Origin: Biomphalaria glabrata
Lineage: Eukaryota > Mollusca > Gastropoda > Planorbidae
Length of the DNA: 64,000 nt
Direction of reading: 5' to 3'
Assembly (NCBI RefSeq): GCF_947242115.1
Contig: NC_074716.1
Location: forward strand, 17,884,590-17,948,589
How positions within the stretch are numbered: position 1 is the first letter of the stretch; each line of letters begins with the position of its first letter. Under the pieces are notes generated by a model. That model ran no database searches, had not been told where the DNA came from, and worked only from the letters and a program-made list of their open reading frames with translations. Positions 39,231 to 51,932 of the stretch are shown here, piece by piece. Position numbers and translations under genes: made by a program.

Positions 39231-42200
39231 ATGCTACAAACTACATGGATTGCCCTTGTTCTAGGTTTCTGGTCATCTCTTTATCTACTTGATGTCTTTC
39301 TCAAGGTACAGTTTTATTTTATAGTTTCACTTCATATTATTTGTACAAAGCTTAATATATTATATATCAACTCACTATGTCTCTCTGTCTGGTATAAGTC
39401 TTATATACATATTTCTTCCACTTCCCATTCTCGGATAAAGCTGAAACTTTGAACAATTATTTATTGTGGAAGACAATTCTGAAAACATGGATCAATAAAA
39501 AAATTAACCAATTAGTTTAATAATTAGTGGTTGTTAATTAATTTTGTTTTATATAGAAAGGGAGATAAATCTTGCATAATTGAGGTATGGTAGCCTTTTA
39601 AAAATTATTTTGCTTGTTTTCTTACTTCATAAATTTGTAATTGAAAAAAATCACATTTAATTAGTAATGGATTATAATAATGTTCTAATATTGGAGCTTT
39701 TCACTAATTAATTCTTTAAAAAAATATATATATATTTCAACTTATTTTAAAATTATTTTCTTTTAATATTTAGAGCAAAAAATCTGTAGCTAGGCCTTAC
39801 CTTAGCTTCTTGGACAAGACTGGACTGACCATATCTGCTTGTCAGGTGAGATGGTACACCTGTATATTCAACCGTGTCTTTCTGCGAGTCGGCCAATGGA
39901 AACCACACTTTTTGAGGATTTGGTTTACACTGGGCATCATTTTCTCCTTATTGGCAATGGTTGCCTCTATATTTTTGCTTTCTCTGCTAGTTGTCAACAC
40001 ATTAAGACAGGCCCCAGTAGAGCATCAAGTTCTGACACCAGTTGTAAGTATTCCCTTTCTTTAGCGTCTAACCTTTGGTTGGGAATAGTATTATTTGAAT
40101 CTCATTTAAGTATGTTTATTAAAAGATTAATCCTATTGACATATAAGGAAGAAATCCTAAAACGCTGGGTCGAGCACTTTGAAAAGGTTCTTAATACACC
40201 TTCCATTATAAATGAAGAGGCCATAGACAGGCTACAGCAAGTTCCAATAAATGAAAAAATGGATGACCCCCCCCCCCCCTTACGCTAAAGAAAACCGATC
40301 TTGCCATTCAACAGCTCGCAAGCGGAAAAGCCCCAGGAGCTGACTCCATTCCCGCAGAGGTCTACAAAAAAGGTGGATCAGCCCTGATTGTAAGACTTCA
40401 TGGGCTGTTCTTAATTATGTGGGAACAAGAGTCAATACCACAAGACTTTAAAGATACCACAATTGTCCATCTATACAAGCGAAAAGGAAACCGCCAAAGC
40501 TGCGACAACCACAGAGGACTATCTCTTCTCTCTATTGCTGGGAAAATCCTCGCACGCATCCTACTAAATCGGCTCATGCAACACCTACAACATGGTCTAC
40601 TACAAGAAAGCCAGTGCAGCTTCAGAAAAGAGTGTGGAACCAGTGAGATGATCTTTGCGGCAAAGCAGCTCCAGGAAAAATGCCAAGAACAAAATGCTGA
40701 CCTCTTCTCAATACATGTCGACCTAACAAAAGCATTCAAAACTGTTAGCAGAGAAGGACTCTGGAAGATTATGCCAAAGTATGGTTGTCCACAAAAATGC
40801 ATAACCATGGTGAGACTATTTCATGATGGCATGAAGGTTCATGTGCAGGAAAGTGGAGAACCATCAGAGCCCTTCGAAGTTTCAAACGGGGTAAAACAAG
40901 GCTGTGTCCTAGCACCTACACTGTTCAGTATCATGTTCTCTACTAGATGCATTCACAAATAGAGATGGGATAAATGTAACATACAGATTTGATGGTGGCC
41001 TATCAAAAACAAAATCAGCAGTAATCAGGGACTTGCTATTTGCTGACGACTGTGCCCTAAATGCCTGCTCTGAAAATGATCTGCAGAGCATCGTCAGTGT
41101 TTTCTCAAACAAAGTCCTTCAAAGAGCGGATCTGCAAATCATCCACACAATACTGATGCAGTCCCAGCTGCGATGGGCAGGACATGTTTGCAGAATGGAA
41201 GACCGCCGCATCCCTAAATGACTCTTGTATGGCCAACTAAGCGAAGGAAAGCGCTTTCCAAGGCGGCCAAAGGGCTCTCCTTTGAGTATCAAATGTGTGT
41301 CTCATGACCAGAGACAAATGCTGCCAGCTGCTGTCCTCTCTGCCCTGGGGGCAAACTGATGCCTCAGTTAATCTTTTCTGAAGAGAAGGGTTAGGGTTAC
41401 ATCCTCCTCCTTAAAGCTTATATCTTATATGTTAGACATCATACTATTATAATATTATATAATATTATATATGTATTATTATAATATGACATTAAGTAAA
41501 GTGATACTTTAACAGATGCCAGGTGTAAATCTACCAACCAATCAGATCTCTTACTACATGCTCACATTGTTGGTTTGTGGGATACTTCATGAAGTAGGTC
41601 ATGCTGTTGCTGCAGTAAGGTAAACATGAGTTTACATCTGTAATATCAGGACATTTGACTATTCATCGAAACTTAGTCCAATGTTTATTTCAGTTATTGT
41701 TAGTTTTTAAATTAAAAAACAACTTTTGTTGAAACTTTATTTGAAAACTTGATATAGTTACATCTTACACATTTATGTGTATACTTGTTTGTATTATCTG
41801 TATGTAGAAGTGTTTCTGTCATTTCTGTTTTGATGTTTGATAAAAAAACTATGTTTCGACTTGTTCAGAAGCCAACAAAATAGGATTCAAGATACTAGTT
41901 TAAGTGTTTCTAAGATCTGTAATTTAATTCAACAATACAAAGGCTGGATTAGGGACGTTGCTTCAGAGAAAAATTAATATGAAAAAATATTTTCCTATGA
42001 AATGTTGCATTTCAATGGCTTTTGAAACAATTTTTAATTTGGCTTGGTGTACCTTAACTCTATTGGATTCTTACTTTTGGATATACTTGGTAATTAATCT
42101 GGCCACATGACATCTTCACAATTCAAACAATTGACCATCATTGACTTGGTCTTAAGTGAATTATTATTGAAAAGAAAAATAAAGTTACAGTTGACAGTTT

Positions 42201-45200
42201 GTAGCTTTTTTCTTTTTTTTTTTTTTTTATGCCTACATGTTAACTGAATTTTGTTAAAAATTTTATAACCATGTATTTGTATTCCACAGAGAGCAGGTTA
42301 GGATAAATGGATTTGGACTCTTTTTGCTATTGCTTTATCCTGGAGCATTTGTAGATTTATCAACAGAACACCTGCAGGCTGTCTCCCCTCTACGCCAACT
42401 GCGGATCTACTGTGCTGGGGTTTGGCATAATCTGGTCATTGCTGTCCTTGCAGCCCTTGTCCTGTTGGCTCTGCCTGGGATGCTGGTCCCATTTTACTCT
42501 CTGGGTGCCTCTGTAGTAGTCACTGATGTAGTCCCGGTAAGTCCTTTAGCTCCATTTTATTGAACTAATATTTATACAGTTTATATTGAGTTTCAACGCT
42601 TATATTTTTAGTTTGTGGATTGAATTTAAATGGATTCAACCTTAATCAAGTGTTTATCAATTCTGCATGTGTGTGCTGTTGTATTGAGAGATAATAATAC
42701 AAATATAAATCAACTGTCATACATCTGTCTTGGTGGTCATTGCTGACAGGCTGTCCTGGGAAAACAATCTTGATAATCTGGCTAAGAAAATCACACAGTT
42801 GCTATTTTTGTTATAAAAAATTAACAGCTTAAAAAATTCTACAAAATAACATCCTGGTTACAGTGAGACAATTCAAAATCTGCTAACATATGCAATAACT
42901 AGTTGGTAAGTCAACATGGTATCTTTGACAGGCTTATAAAAAGAGCATAAAAAACCACACACACAACTCTACTATATTTAAATGAGCTTTCTAAACAAAA
43001 AAGTCTGAAAACTCTTAAAAGACAACCACCTGTTCCATTATAACTATGTTAAGTCATCACAACATGGACAACTTCTGTCCATCAAGGACACAACCAAACT
43101 GTAAAAAAACTTAAGACTTCCTTCAATCTGTCAGACTGTATCAGCGCTACTCATTGACTAGTGATCGTGAAAAGGTCAAGACGTAGTCACTCAATGAACT
43201 TTGTGTGTTGTGTCTGTTTTTGTTTGTGAACATTTTGTATTTTTTAATTTTAAAAAAGTTCCTTGTAATCACAAATTTACAATTAGGATCAATAAAGAAG
43301 TCTTAGTCTTAAAACAAGCCTCACTAGTTAAGAAAAAATTCAGGTCAGGTAAATATGATGTAGTATTTATTTACATTTTTATTTTACGGATGCAATATTT
43401 TTTACTCACAGATTTTGAAACATTTTTATAGGTCTAAATGAAAATCATTTTCAAACCATATGGCAACAGTTTTTAACTGTTAATTTTTAAAACTTGTTTA
43501 TATAGTAATAACAATACAATAGCATTAAAATTTTGTAACCAATTTAATAACATATTATAATCGTTTCAATAAAAACGTCTAGTATAGAGAAATCTTGGGA
43601 AACATGGCTGCCTTATCATGTGGTATGTGTACTGGACTGTCAATAGTCCTGGGTTAAAACCCTACCCACCACCACCACCATTCTTTAGTTGATCTGGGTT
43701 TGGATGTACTAACATGCACACAGCTGTATGCTTTGTTTAGGTCATTTGCCTTCTAGTCATTTTTAAAGAGAAATGTTATGGAAGTTTTTATTTTATATTT
43801 TAGAATTCAGCTGTCTCTGGAGCACGAGGATTGAAGATTGGTGAAACAGTCACAAGAATCAATGATTGTCATATCAAAAGTATATCTGACTGGTCAGCTT
43901 GTTTGTCAACTAGTATGCAGGAGAAATGGACTGGTCACTGTCTACCTTTGGATTTAATTAAAGAATTAGATGCTTCACCTTTCAGTAAGAATCATAGGAA
44001 ATAAGTTTGTAGTTGAACTAAGCTAATTAAGCTAGTTCTGGCTGTTTTTTTTTTTTTTGTTTTTTTTAATAACATTTCATGCACTTATAAATAAGTTAGA
44101 TTTATCAAAGTTGAATAAAAAGTAATGTTGTCCGCTTCATAAATGAGTAAAAAAAAAAACTTGCTTGAATGCCACTTTCTATAATGAAACATAACCACAC
44201 ACAAAAATGTGTTCAAAGTAAGTGAGAAAGGTACCTCTGTCATATATTGTGTAATGTAAATCTCACCTGTTTCTATGGCTGATGGTTAACTAGCGCAACG
44301 ACCAACCACCTTTACTTTCTCCATCATGTGTTGGGTACCCATTTGAGTTGAGTGGATTCTACGGTGTTCTAAAAATCCCAAAGTTCAGAATCTAAGTCTT
44401 CACAGAGATTTGAACTTGAGACCTTCTGGTGCAGAAGCCAAGCATTTAACTACTTGGCTACCACATTCAAACCAAAACCAAATTTTATTTATTTGTAACA
44501 CTTTAATCTAAATAAATTGTAAAGAGAGCTATTTTAAAAAAATCCTTAACATATTTTTTTTTTTTTAAATTCTTTCGGATACATTAGCAAACAAAAGCCA
44601 CTCGCAGTGGGAGGTGATTGATTGTTGTAACAGCACAAGCCCCACCCACCTGTGTTTCATGTACCACACAAAGAAGAGTGCTGAAACAGTTAAGTTTTTG
44701 TTGATCAACATTTTGCATTTGTTTATTTGTTGTTTTTACCTGTGAATGATTACTGTTCTTTTTTTTAATCGTGGGTAGCCACCTACTTCCAAATCTGATT
44801 CCCACTTCCTGCCCACACAACTAAACACTGTCTCACAGGCACATATCTATGTCAATATTAAGGAGGCAAGTAGCAGCATATAGTACTTTCATACTAAATA
44901 TATTTAAACAGCTGATTTTCAACATTACGGTAAGAAATATTTCACATTTGAACTAACTAATTTCTAATTAGAAGAAATATTTAACATTTGTTCTGTTAAA
45001 CTATTTTAATATTCAGTTACATTTGCTTTTATCTATTGTTTTAAAAAGTTAACTTATTAAAAAAAATATTTCTGGAATTCTGTTTAAATACAAACTAAAA
45101 TTTAGAGAATGATATTTCACCACTTTTTCTCATCACATTTACCTCAGTTTGGAACAAAAATGAATTTTAAAAAGTTATAAACTAAGTATAACTATTTTAT

Positions 45201-46889
45201 TTAAATGATAAATTAAAAACATTACATTAATTATGAGCTTAATTCATTAGGAACTAAATTAATATGATAATCTGTTGATACAAACTTACTTTTTTTTTAG
45301 AAACATAAAAAAAATAATTAAAAATTAAATCTTTACCTAAATAGTGCAAGATTGGATTTTTTTTGCTTTGCAGAAGAGCTCACCTTAGTAATATTTCTTT
45401 ACTAGTCTTTTCTTTTGCCTTTAAATTCTATGAAAGATTTAATAAGTTATATCAAATACCGTATTCAAAATTAACCTTTTAGTGAAATACTTTTTTTTTC
45501 CACATCCAGAAGTATGCCTGCCTTCCAGCCCGTCCTGCAACAGATCGGCCTATGTGTAGACTTCAAAGTGACTGCTATGTGCCGAAAATTGATGCTGCTT
45601 GTGTGTATCCAGCAGTGGACAATGAAACTAAACTACTGCGAGTCTTCCATGGCCAGCGGCCTCCACTATTATTTCTGGGTCACCCACTTGATCTATATTA
45701 TTCAGGTATTTACTTTTGTGAATTATATCATACATTTGTTGGAAAGTAGGAAAATAAAGTAAGCATTGTAGTCCATTTATTGCTATACTGTTTGAATGTC
45801 ACTTAGTATCAGTGTTCTAAAATATTTGACTAAATAAATGTCTTTCTGCTTCTGTATTTATTTCAGTGTCCCTGAGCAACTATGTTCCAAAGATCTCAAT
45901 CATTCCACTTAACTTACCTTATGTTATTGAAACATTCTGCAAGTATCCTTTACTTTGTGCTTCTGAAATACTTTTTTGAAATACATTTAGAACAGTTTTT
46001 AAAATGGTTTCAGATGAGACTTTTTAAAAATCCAATGATCATGTATCTATCTATCTATATATATATATACACACACACACACCTGTATATGACAAAAGTC
46101 AGATATATAGAACAATAAAAACAACTCAAGATACAGATATTTTACAAAGAGAATTAGATGAATTACAGAAATGGGAATCAAATTGGAGCATGTCTTTCCA
46201 CTCAGAAAAATGTCTTGTTATTAAGAGTAACAAAAAAATTAAAACAAATTAATTCCACTTATCTTATTCATGGTAAACCAGTAACACAGACTAAAACCGC
46301 AAAATACCTAGGTGTTATAATAAATGAAAAACTGTCATGGAATCCGCATATTGATGAAACTATCAAAAAATCAAACAAAGCATTAGGGTTTATTAAAAGA
46401 AATTTCTATACATCAAATAAGAACATAGAACTAAAATGTTATTTAACCTTGGTTAGGCCAATAATAGAATATGCATCCTCTGTTTATCAACTTAAGAAAA
46501 CAAGAGATCAGCAGATTTATTGTGGCTATAAAATAAACACAAAACTACTTCTGATTGTCTGCCTTTAAAGTGTCCTGTTGATACGCTTAAATAAAAATGG
46601 AATATTTATTGATTTCATTGACTTGTTTAACTTGATTGCATGTAATGTATTCCTTAACCCAATTCACAGATATATCATTTCTTTATCTGGAGCACTTGTT
46701 ATTCTTAATGTTATACCTTGCTACGCTCTAGATGGACAGTACATCTTTCATGCTTTTGTTGAGCTAGCATTGCGTCCAGCTGTTCCTGACCCTGAGATTC
46801 GCAGCCTCATTTTCAGCCTGGTCATCTTGTTTGGTACTCTATTGTTATTAATTAATGTTGTTTTGGCCATGTGGACGTTGCTTTTCTGA
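39231..46889 (+). CDS. MBTPS2: Membrane-bound transcription factor site-2 protease (S2P)
   Basis: Intramembrane zinc metalloprotease (M50) of the Golgi that cuts SREBP and ATF6 after site-1 protease. Exons: 39231-39305, 39774-40043, 41516-41619, 42290-42536, 43804-43984, 44588-44688, 45510-45705, 45867-45942, 46670-46889. They total 1470 nt, 489 aa plus stop, and all phases agree. The active-site HEVGH is residues 140-144 in exon 3; the third zinc ligand is in LDG (437-439) in exon 9. [16 protein letters not shown] and [13 protein letters not shown] match S2P signatures. The luminal PDZ-like and cysteine-rich part ([23 protein letters not shown]) spans exons 5-7. The long serine run of human S2P (519 aa) before HEIGH is absent. 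The upstream frame has a stop at 39171, which fixes ATG 39231. Introns carry LINE fragments. Identity is certain. Confidence 0.97.
39361..39600. repeat. Interspersed repeat C, copy 2 (MBTPS2 intron 1)
   Basis: tatatatcaactcactatg, then tctctgtctgg, ctgaaactttgaacaatt, an A-rich segment and a ttagtggttgttaatt region, in the order of copy 1 at 1491. Confidence 0.6.
40135..41400 (+). pseudogene. LINE reverse transcriptase fragment in MBTPS2 intron 2
   Basis: A non-LTR RT different from [104 protein letters not shown], and the C-terminal [18 protein letters not shown]. The open piece 40417-40962 holds most of the palm; frame changes before and after, a poly-C tract (40267-40279) and a deletion between the ADD box and the C-terminus (about 41100-41130) make it dead. 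Same strand as the host gene. Confidence 0.88.
43602..43690 (+). repeat. tRNA-like SINE head, diverged
   Basis: catggctgccttatcatgtg, ggactgtcaatagtcctg and box-B-like gggttaaaaccc resemble the SINE-A head; the body is missing. In MBTPS2 intron 4. Confidence 0.4.
44240..44465 (-). repeat. SINE-B, minus strand, in MBTPS2 intron 5
   Basis: Texts tgtttctatggctgatgg, ttgggtacccatttgag, gagatttgaacttgagacc and agaagccaagcatttaac follow the SINE-B order; more diverged. It ends about 120 bases before exon 6. Confidence 0.65.
46085..46500 (+). pseudogene. LINE-A fragment in MBTPS2 intron 8
   Basis: RT C-terminal half: ADD-box remnant (gatatatagaacaataaaa), NAKYLGVII-type text ([20 protein letters not shown]), [15 protein letters not shown] and [10 protein letters not shown]; no LINE 3' end. 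It lies between exons 8 and 9. An (AC)n and (TA)n microsatellite at 46050-46082 marks its left edge. Confidence 0.82.
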
Positions 46890-47161
46890 GAGTTGCTGGA
46901 ATACATTGGCCCTATGAACATGAAGGCACTATTTATTTGTACAGAGACTACATTGAAATTTTGTTCATTGCAGTACAGCTTCTTATGAATTGTACATACT
47001 GGTGCGACAGAATGAGGTTCCATAAACTAAAGTTTCTGTTTCTGAATAGTTGTGATTGATAGGTCATTGTGATGCATAATTTGTGCAGATGTGAGAAAAC
47101 ATTTGTCAGTGAAGACTTGTGCCATTGTTGATGTTGAACATGAGAGTGTATTTGAAATCTA

Positions 47162-47167
47162 ATAAAT
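47162..47167 (+). terminator. MBTPS2: Poly(A) signal of MBTPS2
   Basis: AATAAA followed by a T/G-rich stretch (gtttacaatgtgatgactg), the first canonical signal after the stop at 46887-46889. Confidence 0.6.
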
Positions 47168-47705
47168 GTTTACAATGTGATGACTGTACTTTGGTTTTCT
47201 ATCTAACATGTGTGTGTTAAATGTTCATATCATTTTCAAATTCTTGTAATATTCTCTGGCAGATGTTTCTGACACTGTCAGAGAAAATTTTTTTATTGTG
47301 ATAAGATGGGACCAACATTTATGTTCACTGTACGCTTTGGTATCTTGAAGGTAATGAATTCCATATTTTCTATAGGAGCTTTTTTGATACCTTTTGACTT
47401 TTGTTAACTTCTTTGAACTATTTTTTGTTGTTTTGTTTTTGTACTATGTTTGAACATTTTGTTGTCTGTTTCATGGAGATGTGTTCCTCTTCACTCTACT
47501 CTACTCACATGCTGGTCTCATTTCTTTCAGTTTTGTACATAGATTTGGGTTTTATAGATTTCCTTCAATTAATTTGTGTATATATATCTATATGCCTTGT
47601 TGAACATGTCATATGTTTAACTTTTGTTTAGTGAGTTCAACTAATTAAAGACATAAAAATTGAAAATAAATCATTCTAAACAAGCAGAAAAAAAATGTAA
47701 ACTTC

Positions 47706-47940
47706 CACTTTCAGACCTTGTAGTCCATAGGGCAGATGATGTAAAGGTCATCTGTTTCTATGGCCTACAGTTTACGAGCAACCGCCTTTACTTTTCCCCA
47801 ACTAATGTCAGGTACACATTAGAGCTGGGTGGACTCAGAGGCGCCCAAAGATCCTGAAATTAAAGATTCCAGTCTTCACCAGGATTCAAACCCAGGACCC
47901 CCATTTGGAAGCCAAGCGCTGTACCACTCAGCCACCAGGT
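47706..47940 (-). repeat. SINE-B, minus strand, near full length
   Basis: cttgtagtccatagggcag, aaccgcctttacttttcccc, tcaggtacacattagagctg, ccaggattcaaacccagg and actcagccaccagg (head complement). The clearest SINE-B copy beside 30862-31090. Confidence 0.75.
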
Positions 47941-49811
47941 CTCAAAAACAAAAATGTATTCAATAAAATGTTTTCTTATTAAGTCAGTTTTATATTAAGT
48001 TTAGGTTTGAGAGAGAATTTCATTTCTTCCAATGGGAATGTTTTGCACCATATAACACTGAGCTTTAATGGGACAGTTTTCTTTTTTTTTTTTTTTTTTA
48101 ATTTGGATCAAGTATTTAGATAGATGTGCTTCATATACCTATTGAATATTCATAGACATGAAATTCTGCGTAACCTTGTTGTTTCTAAAAGAGATCAGTT
48201 GTTGTATATCTTGTCATCCTGCCTTACAGCGCCTTACTAAATAGACAGCTTGAGTGTCATTTTAGTGAACCAAAGATATTTTAAAATGGGAAGGGATGGT
48301 AAACATCTTGAAGTGTATTTGTTTCTTTAAATACCAGATAACTTTTTTTCACATCAAGATTTTTATTTTCCTTAAAATAAAAGCTGACAAGAAATAGAGA
48401 ACATCTTTTAAATGACATCATTTCATGAAACAGTTTCTTTTTCAAGGTTATGGTTTATATAATATGATTATCATTAGAAGCTTTAAGAAATATCTGTCTT
48501 GATTTCAGTAACAATTAGCAAGTGAACTGGAATCAATGGCATGTTAACTATTGAAACTTTTAAATTCTAGGACAATATTTCAGCACCAAGGTTATTTCTT
48601 TCACTCCACAGTATTATGTTTGGATCTGCTTTTAAAGAGAACATTGTAAAGATATGGACATTAGGATAACATTGAGTTAACCTTTCTGAGAAACTGCTAG
48701 AAGGATTTACGCCACTTGTTTTTGACTTTTTTTTCTCTCCATAAAAAGTTTTGTTTTTAATGAACTTGGTCTCTGGTATATCACCATCATCCACAGATCC
48801 TTGACCTAATAGACTGTCCTGCTATTTGTGAGTTCTACTGTGGCACTGAGATTTAAACCAGATACTCAAATGTTTGCTCTATATGTTCACTACATGAAGG
48901 ATTGAAATCGACTCTCTACAAATGAAACAGAAATAATTTGTGTATACACTTTAGTGCATTTCATAACTTTATGTTACACCTCTTTAACAAGACTTCAGAT
49001 GAGTCTAGAGGTAAGAATTCTGTTGATGCATAGACATCAAAGGCATTCATTTGTAGTCAAAATGGCAAAAGTTTAGGTTGTGTTTCTTTTTTTTTTTTAA
49101 ATTATCTTTCGTCTTTGATTCATTAATCTTATTTTGTGTATACACTTATAATTCAACCACATTGTGATTCCAATGTCTGGAAGAAAATGTCTCTGCTCAA
49201 TCTATGTAGTATTGTGTTTGTAGTATGGTACCTATTTATTCATAGCACTGGAGTCTAAGGCACTCACTCTTGATCACTTTTTTTTAGTTTCACTGGATTT
49301 ACCCTGTCACCCTTGACACCTTTTCAATTTAAAATAGATATGTTTGTTGTTAATAAATTTTAATTGAATCCACTGAAATATGGGTATTATAAATGTAATA
49401 TATATAATGAATAGAAAATCATCTTGCTTTTGGTCCTGACTCTTATGTTGAACTTGTAAAACAAAACAGAAATGCACTTTTATTTTTGTTTACATTCTTA
49501 CATTGAATTGTTGACAACTGCGAGAATTGTGATTATTAATTGACAAATATTCATACTGTATGTTTGTGTGTGAGTGTGTGTATACAATTATTTATGCAAG
49601 CTAATTATAGGCTTTAGTCTTTGAAATGATATTGGATTCAAGAATTATGAATACTATGTCTAGTTGTTCCCGTCAATTGAATAGATACCGTATCTATTTA
49701 TGACTATAAACAAACAGAATAAAAAGGCACTACTTCGAGTCGGAAGTTAAGTACAGTATGTCACGTGGCTATGCAGTCCTAGCTGTGATCTCATTTTTTC
49801 CCCACATCCAG

Positions 49812-50124
49812 CGCATACGGAACCCGTTGTTCTGCCTTGGTGGTCTGTTTAGGTTCTCTTTTCGATGTCTAGATCTGTCTTTGGCTATATATTTCCTTTA
49901 GGTTTTACAAAGTATATCCTGCGACCTTAAAGAGGGGGCACCTCTGTTACGCCAACCATATGGGATACGTGCCCTGGCGAGCGAAGCTGTCAAACTATAA
50001 GCTGTCCCTCTACACTGTCGATCCCGGCATTCTCAAGACCATCGCTCTTCAAGTCTTGCCTCCATTCATGGTGGAGCGCAGACATTGTTTGATGAAAGCG
50101 TTCAAGAAAAACATGAAGCAATAA
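49812..50124 (+). CDS. Unrecognised exon-like reading frame
   Basis: I do not recognise this protein. A frame open from 49873 to the stop at 50122-50124 has coding-like composition (G/C-rich third positions in an AT-rich neighbourhood) and reads, in part, GHLCYANHMGYVPWRAKLSN, LSLYTVDPGILKTIALQ and FMVERRHCLMKAFKKNMKQ. A possible acceptor (tttcctttag) ends at 49901. A further candidate exon, 49812-49852 (after ttccccacatccag, reading RIRNPLFCLGGLF), would join in phase, but the intron between would be only 49 bases with a weak donor, so the join is doubtful. From the Met at 49960 it is 54 codons. It may be the last exon of an unseen gene, a decayed gene, or a mobile-element ORF. Confidence 0.35.
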
Positions 50125-51744
50125 GCTTTCTATACATTCTTGTAAAGGAATGCCCCATGGAGTTCAGCATTAGTTGTAATATTGCATTCTTACCAATATA
50201 TCGTACTGGGGATGAACTTTTCGCAACATTAGGACTAGGACTGCAATCTAGCTGTGGCTACTGAAATAAATTGAACCCGTTTTCTTTATGTCATCTACTT
50301 CACTACCAGACGTGACAGTCAGTTAATGATCAATGTTGAGCTTGTGGACATATAGTAACTAGACCAAGCACAAAATCATAAGTCTAATGTTTGTTTTTGT
50401 TGAGCTGTCATTGTAATTTATTTTTACTTCTTGTGTCTGTATGGTTCTGTAACACAAGCTTTATTATTTCAGGTCATGAATACAATAGATTTCTGAATGT
50501 CTCCTTTTAATTCATTGTAAGGTTCATTTGTTTGTGTCTATGCTGGTGACTTTCATGTAAACATTGTCAACTGTTTGAGAAGAAACAAAAAAATTGAAAA
50601 TAAATTCAGATAAAATGAAAACTTTTTCTTTCTTTTAATCATAGCATAAAAAAAAAAATTAAAAATAGATCCGCGGCGACACTCATCGCTCCTTGAGGTG
50701 TGTTTGCAAGAAAACCTCCCAGATATCATTTCCCCCACAGGTCTACAAAAGATTTTTGACCACAGCTAGGGTTAGCAGATATCTAAATATCCAAAGGAGG
50801 ATAAAGCTTTACATAAAAAGTAACTTTGAAAAACTGGACATTTATTCGAACCTTTAGTAGGCCTAAATAAAAGGCTATAATGCGACTTTATTATATAGCA
50901 TATTTTTTCAGAACAAAAAACTTTTCGCAGCAGTTCACTCAATACAAGACATTTTCTTCAATGCCTTTTGTGAGAAGTATACTTTTGACTAAGTCAAGGC
51001 ATAGTTTAGTGCTCTCTTTTGAACACAGTGAATGCATTCAACGTTGGCATTAAGCCCGGGAAACGGGAATACAAAAAAAAAAATAAAAAAATTCTGGAGC
51101 TCTGATTAACAAGTTTCATTAGAACTCTTGTAGGCTAATTACACATTTCACTGCTCATAAAGAAGCTTATCTTTCTGTCCTGGAAATAATTTCAAATAGC
51201 AGTACTGGTCAACCAATGGAACATTGTTGAAGTCTTTAGTTCCTAAGATATGATAAGACTATAAAATACCTCTTTCCTTACGGTACTATATATGCATGAC
51301 AAACATCCAATGTAGAGTCTAATTAATGTGTTTATAAACATGCAGTGAGAGCACTGGAATGTCTCAAATGTGATGGAGATCGAGTGCATGGCACAAATGA
51401 ATTCGGCTTCGTAGTTGTTTTTTTTTAGAAGTTTTCATTTGATCTGAGAATGTACGAGATCACCTCTTTGTTTTATTACTAGCACTAGGGTAGCCGACAT
51501 CTTGAATACAAAGTTAGTTCATAAACACAAACGACAACAGCGAACACTCAACGTTGATTGGTTGGTGCTATATATTAAGGATCACTAGTTGGCTGTAGAA
51601 TACCTATCATTCATCTCTTAAAGCACGTGTGTATGTGACTTGTTGACAATGGGGAATTCGTTTTGGTGGTAGAGGGACCCGCCATTTTTTGTATTGGCTC
51701 GCTTTTCTTTCAGAGCTAATGCCAATGCTTGTTCGCGATATTAA
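50125..51744. other. Intergenic, no gene recognised
   Basis: AT-rich; a short GC-rich patch at 50670-50745 and nothing with a recognisable domain. Confidence 0.5.
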
Positions 51745-51932
51745 GTTTTATTTGTCACCGTCTCTCTCCACACAGTGCGGTCCAGTGTTATGTTTTATTT
51801 GTCACCATCTCTCTCCACACAGTGCGGTCCAGTGTTATGTTTTCTTTGTCACCGTCTCTCTCCACACAGTGCGGTCCAGTGTTATGTTTTCTTTGTCACC
51901 GTCTCTCTCCACACAGTGCGGTCCAGTGTTAA
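51745..51932. repeat. 47-bp tandem repeat, four copies
   Basis: Units at 51745-51791, 51792-51838, 51839-51885 and 51886-51932, each with tctctctccacacagtgcgg and tccagtgttat, differing at one or two places. All three plus frames stay open because stops are absent from the unit; not evidence of coding. Confidence 0.9.

Larger units (their letters stand above)
46890..49800. other. MBTPS2 3' UTR and AT-rich intergenic DNA
   Basis: A good poly(A) signal AATAAA is at 47162-47167, 270 bases past the stop. A SINE-B copy is at 47706-47940. No other exon recognised. Confidence 0.5.

Noticed and set aside
40417-40962. A host gene from the 181-codon open frame
   Set aside because: It carries non-LTR reverse transcriptase motifs (FADDCAL nearby, GVKQGC) and lies in an MBTPS2 intron.
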